DNA from: Chitinophaga pollutisoli
GTDB taxonomy: Bacteria; Bacteroidota; Bacteroidia; Chitinophagales; Chitinophagaceae
Length of the DNA stretch: 64,000 bases
Direction of reading: 5' to 3'
Assembly: GCF_038396755.1 (NCBI RefSeq)
Contig: NZ_CP149822.1
Location: 1,054,001 to 1,118,000, forward strand
In this document: in pieces, positions 61,152 to 64,000 of the stretch
Layout: every line of letters starts with the position of its first letter
Position numbering within the stretch: position 1 is the stretch's first letter
Notes under the pieces: model-generated
Database searches by the model: none
Seen by the model: the letters and a program-made list of their open reading frames with translations, nothing else
Told to the model about the DNA's origin: nothing
Translations under genes and position numbers: made by a program

Positions 61152-64000
61152 TTAAAAGTTGATGTCCAGCCCTACCGCCCAGACTTTCTGCACCGGGTAG
61201 ATACGGCCGCTCGTGGAGCTGCTCAGCGCGTTCAGGTTCAGCGTGCTGTTGAACTCCGTCAGCTCAGGGTCCATCCCGTTCTTCATACCTGTTACGGTAA
61301 ACAGGTTCTGACCGGTGAGGTAGATTCTCATCTTCTGGATCTTCGCTTTATTGGTGAAGCTGGCCGGCAGCGTGTATCCGATCTGCGCGTTCTTCAAACG
61401 GGCGTAAGCCGCATTTTCCAGCCAGAAAGTAGAATTGGCGTTGTTATTCACGGAAGCCGTGCCGATCGTCAGGCGGGGATAATCCGCATTGGGATTGTTC
61501 GGCGTCCAGCGATCCATGTGCCGGGAATACACGTTGTCCCAGTTATTGTGGAACGCTTCCACCCCCTCGCCGCGCAGGTACACATTCCGTTTTCCCACAC
61601 CCTGGATGAAGATGCTTGCGTCGAAACCTTTCCAGTTCACGCTGTAGTTCAACCCGAAAGTGAACCGCGGGAAGGGATTGCCCATCACGAAACGGTCGCG
61701 GTTATCGATGATGCCGTCTCCGTTGCGGTCAACATACTTGATGTCGCCGGGTTTCACTTCGTTTACGAACGAAGGCTTCGGACTGTTTTTGATATCTTCC
61801 AGGCTCTGGTAGAACCCGTCTGCCTGGTAGCCATAGTAAGAACTGATAGGGAAACCTTCGCGGTTGATGTACGTTACGTCTCCCTCCTGGATAAACGTTC
61901 TGCCTTTGAAATCCACAATCTCGTTCAGGTTATCGGCGAGGTTGGCGCCGATGGTATGGTTGAAATCACCGGTTTTGGCGCGGTAATTAATCGCCAGTTC
62001 ATACCCCTGGTTCTTCACTTTTCCTGCGTTCTGGAATGCGGGCGTAGCGCCGTACAGTCCGGGTGCGGGCAGTTGCAGCAGGATGTTGTCGGTAATTTTA
62101 TGGAAGTAATCGTAGCTGATGGTCAGCCGGTTGTCGAGCATCGACAGGTCGAAGCCGATGTTCGCCGAGTTGGCGGATTCCCAGGTGATCACGGGGTTGC
62201 CCACCGCAAACGAGGAGCCCGACTGCGGGAGGTTGTTGAACCCGTACATATTGCTTACCGTCGTATACACATTCAGGTAGCCATAGTTGGAAATGATCTG
62301 CTGGTTGCCCAACTGGCCCCAGGAGCCCCGCAGCTTCAGATCGCCCAATTTCTCTTTCACCACTTCCATAAACGGTTCGTCGGTAATGCGCCATGCCGCG
62401 GAGAACGATGGGAAGAACGCGCCGCGGTTGCCTTTGGCGAAACGGCTGGAAGCGTCGTACCGGAAGTTGAATTCGAAATAATATTTATTGTCGTATGCGT
62501 AGTTGAAACGCCCGAAACCGGAATTCAGCGCCCACTGGTCGATACGCGTACCATACGTGTCGTTGAAGCCTGTCAGCGTTTGGGTGCCTGCGGTAGAGTC
62601 GCCGGTGATATTGTCTACATTGAGGCGGCGCGTCTGGTCATATTCGTTCTTCCATCCTTCCGTTGCGTAACCCAGCATCCCCTTCACTTCGTGCTTCCCG
62701 TTGAAGGTGCGCTCGTAGTTCAGCATCGCCTGGAAGTTGTCCTGGATGCTGCGGGCGTGGTTCACGGTGCGGGAGCTTTGATTGTCGGAACCGGAATACG
62801 GCGCGTAGTCGATCGACTTACGGAACTCGTCCATATTGTTCACGCGGACGTCGGCGCCATACACCACTTTGGCGGACAGGTGCTTGGTGATCGCGTATTC
62901 GGCGTTGGCCATGTAGTTGTAGCTGTCGTTATTGTACAGCCTGCGGCCGCCCTGCTCCAGCTGCGCCAGCGGGTTGTTGGAAGCCGTGGGCGCCAGGAAA
63001 TATTTACCGTCTGCATCCTTGATCGGGTAGATGGTGGGGATGCGGATGGCGGTGGAGATCAGCCAGTCGGAATAATACGCATGCTCGCGGATCTTCTGTT
63101 TCGCGTAAGCAAAGTTACCACCCAGCTTCAGTTTGCCCAATTGGGTGCTGAGGTTGGCGCGGCCGTTATAACGTTTGTATCCGTAGTCAGGTCCCCGGTA
63201 CAGGCTGTTTTGGTCGAGATACCCGCCGGAAACGAGGTAATTCACTTTGCCCACTGCCCCGCTTACACCGAGGTTGTGGTTGTGCTGAAGGGCCGCGGAG
63301 CGCATCACTTCATCCATCCACCATTTTTCTGAACCCTTCTCCCCTTGCAGGCGGATCTGCTCTGGTGAGAACTGCGCGTTTTGCCCGGAGTTCACCAGTG
63401 CTTCGTTTTTCAGCTGCATGTATTCCACGCCGCTTACCGGTTTGATGAGGAAAGTCGGCTGCTGCGCTCCCATGATGCCGTTGTAGGTAACACGGGGAAT
63501 CTTGCTGGCCTTGCCTTTCTTCGTGGTCACGAGGATAACGCCGTTGGCCGCGCGCGAACCGTAGATGGCGGATGACGCCGCGTCTTTCAGTACGCTGATG
63601 CTTTCAATGTCGTTCGGATTAAGGAGATCCAGCGAACCGGGAACGCCGTCCACCAGGATCAGCGGACTGGAGTTGTTCACCGTGCTCACTCCGCGGACGT
63701 TGATATTGATCGCCGCACCGGGCTCGGTGGCATTCTGCTGGATGATGAGGTTCGGGGCGGCACCCTGCAGCGCCTGCACCGCACTGGTAACAGGCTTGCC
63801 TTCCAGGTCCTTGGCCGTTACCGTGCTCACGGCGCCGGTAAGGCTTCCCCGCTTCTGCGTGCCGTAACCTACCACCACCACATCAGAAAGTGTGCTGCTG
63901 GCGGTTTTGAGGGATACGTTCAGCGGGCCGCTCCCGATGGCCACTTCCTGGCTGGCGAAGCCGATGGAAGAGATGACCAGCACCTGGTTGGCGCCGGCGG
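61152..64000 (-). CDS. SusC/RagA TonB-linked outer-membrane protein, partial
   Basis: The gene continues past the right edge; about 949 codons are visible and the 5' end is missing. The visible part begins inside the carboxypeptidase-like domain (NQVLVISSIGFASQEVAIGS), then VVVVGYGTQKRGSLTGAVST, a plug (NINVRGVSTVNNSSPLILVD; YGSRAANGVILVTTKKG) and the barrel ending KVWAVGLDINF. Whether it has an STN domain cannot be seen. It is the first visible gene of the SusC, SusD, SusE, GH76, GH76, MFS locus. Confidence 0.95.
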   Translation of the reverse strand, partial: AGANQVLVISSIGFASQEVAIGSGPLNVSLKTASSTLSDVVVVGYGTQKRGSLTGAVSTVTAKDLEGKPVTSAVQALQGAAPNLIIQQNATEPGAAININVRGVSTVNNSSPLILVDGVPGSLDLLNPNDIESISVLKDAASSAIYGSRAANGVILVTTKKGKASKIPRVTYNGIMGAQQPTFLIKPVSGVEYMQLKNEALVNSGQNAQFSPEQIRLQGEKGSEKWWMDEVMRSAALQHNHNLGVSGAVGKVNYLVSGGYLDQNSLYRGPDYGYKRYNGRANLSTQLGKLKLGGNFAYAKQKIREHAYYSDWLISTAIRIPTIYPIKDADGKYFLAPTASNNPLAQLEQGGRRLYNNDSYNYMANAEYAITKHLSAKVVYGADVRVNNMDEFRKSIDYAPYSGSDNQSSRTVNHARSIQDNFQAMLNYERTFNGKHEVKGMLGYATEGWKNEYDQTRRLNVDNITGDSTAGTQTLTGFNDTYGTRIDQWALNSGFGRFNYAYDNKYYFEFNFRYDASSRFAKGNRGAFFPSFSAAWRITDEPFMEVVKEKLGDLKLRGSWGQLGNQQIISNYGYLNVYTTVSNMYGFNNLPQSGSSFAVGNPVITWESANSANIGFDLSMLDNRLTISYDYFHKITDNILLQLPAPGLYGATPAFQNAGKVKNQGYELAINYRAKTGDFNHTIGANLADNLNEIVDFKGRTFIQEGDVTYINREGFPISSYYGYQADGFYQSLEDIKNSPKPSFVNEVKPGDIKYVDRNGDGIIDNRDRFVMGNPFPRFTFGLNYSVNWKGFDASIFIQGVGKRNVYLRGEGVEAFHNNWDNVYSRHMDRWTPNNPNADYPRLTIGTASVNNNANSTFWLENAAYARLKNAQIGYTLPASFTNKAKIQKMRIYLTGQNLFTVTGMKNGMDPELTEFNSTLNLNALSSSTSGRIYPVQKVWAVGLDINF

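Noticed and set aside
1..64000. CRISPR arrays, tRNA or rRNA genes, insertion sequences
   Set aside because: I saw no regular spaced repeats, no tRNA-like cloverleaf, no rRNA sequence and no transposase on either strand.

Overview
The window looks like a piece of chromosome from a Bacteroidota of the Chitinophaga type (family Chitinophagaceae). The reasons are the dense SusC/SusD pairs, the repeated ECF sigma factor plus FecR anti-sigma pairs, lipoproteins with Bacteroidota families (DUF4998, DUF5000, SusE), the scarcity of Shine-Dalgarno sites, a few TAnnTTTG promoter boxes, and a moderately high GC content. No tRNA, rRNA, CRISPR array, complete insertion sequence or prophage was seen.

Layout. 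0-4 kb: a frameshifted ECF sigma gene running off the left edge, an RHS remnant, a hypothetical gene, a GH140-type glycosidase (-) and a hypothetical gene (+). 4-10.2 kb (-): ECF sigma, FecR, STN-bearing TonB receptor and a lipoprotein, a signalling and uptake operon without SusD. 10.3-17.2 kb: ordinary genes (SDR, PepSY membrane protein, YqaE/Pmp3, a secreted two-gene unit with a DsbD N-terminal domain protein, OsmC, a Crp/Fnr regulator). 17.8-32.6 kb (-): a fucose locus made of two transcription units. One encodes ECF sigma, FecR, SusC, SusD, GH29 and a sulfatase. The other encodes an SDR dehydrogenase, L-fuconate dehydratase, a sodium symporter, GH29 and a lipoprotein mutarotase. 32.8-42.4 kb (-): ECF sigma, FecR, SusC, SusD and DUF5000 and DUF4998 lipoproteins, without any enzyme. 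42.6-45.1 kb: a single-domain DsbD-N protein and a divergent GH123-like hydrolase. 45.2-54.5 kb (+): ECF sigma, FecR, SusC, SusD and two TlpA-like thioredoxins. 54.7-64 kb (-): an alpha-mannan type locus of SusC (cut by the right edge), SusD, SusE-like lipoprotein, two GH76 mannanases and an MFS permease.

How it works together. Each SusC/SusD pair should import a glycan fragment or other nutrient through the outer membrane. The ECF/FecR pairs should couple receptor occupancy to transcription. The fucose locus is the most complete: desulfation and defucosylation outside the cytoplasm, sodium-coupled import, then oxidation through L-fuconate. The lactonase and the late steps are not in the window.

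Caution. Six genes in the first 19.1 kb are each broken by a one-base change, five at or next to a visible homopolymer and the sixth best placed in A-runs; the remaining 45 kb shows none. This pattern fits sequence error or local decay better than biology. I found no clearly new defence or mobile system. The best leads are a 39-nt putative promoter element shared by two distant loci, an ECF/FecR-linked SusC with no STN signalling domain, a mutarotase exported as a lipoprotein, and two enzyme-free SusC/SusD operons.
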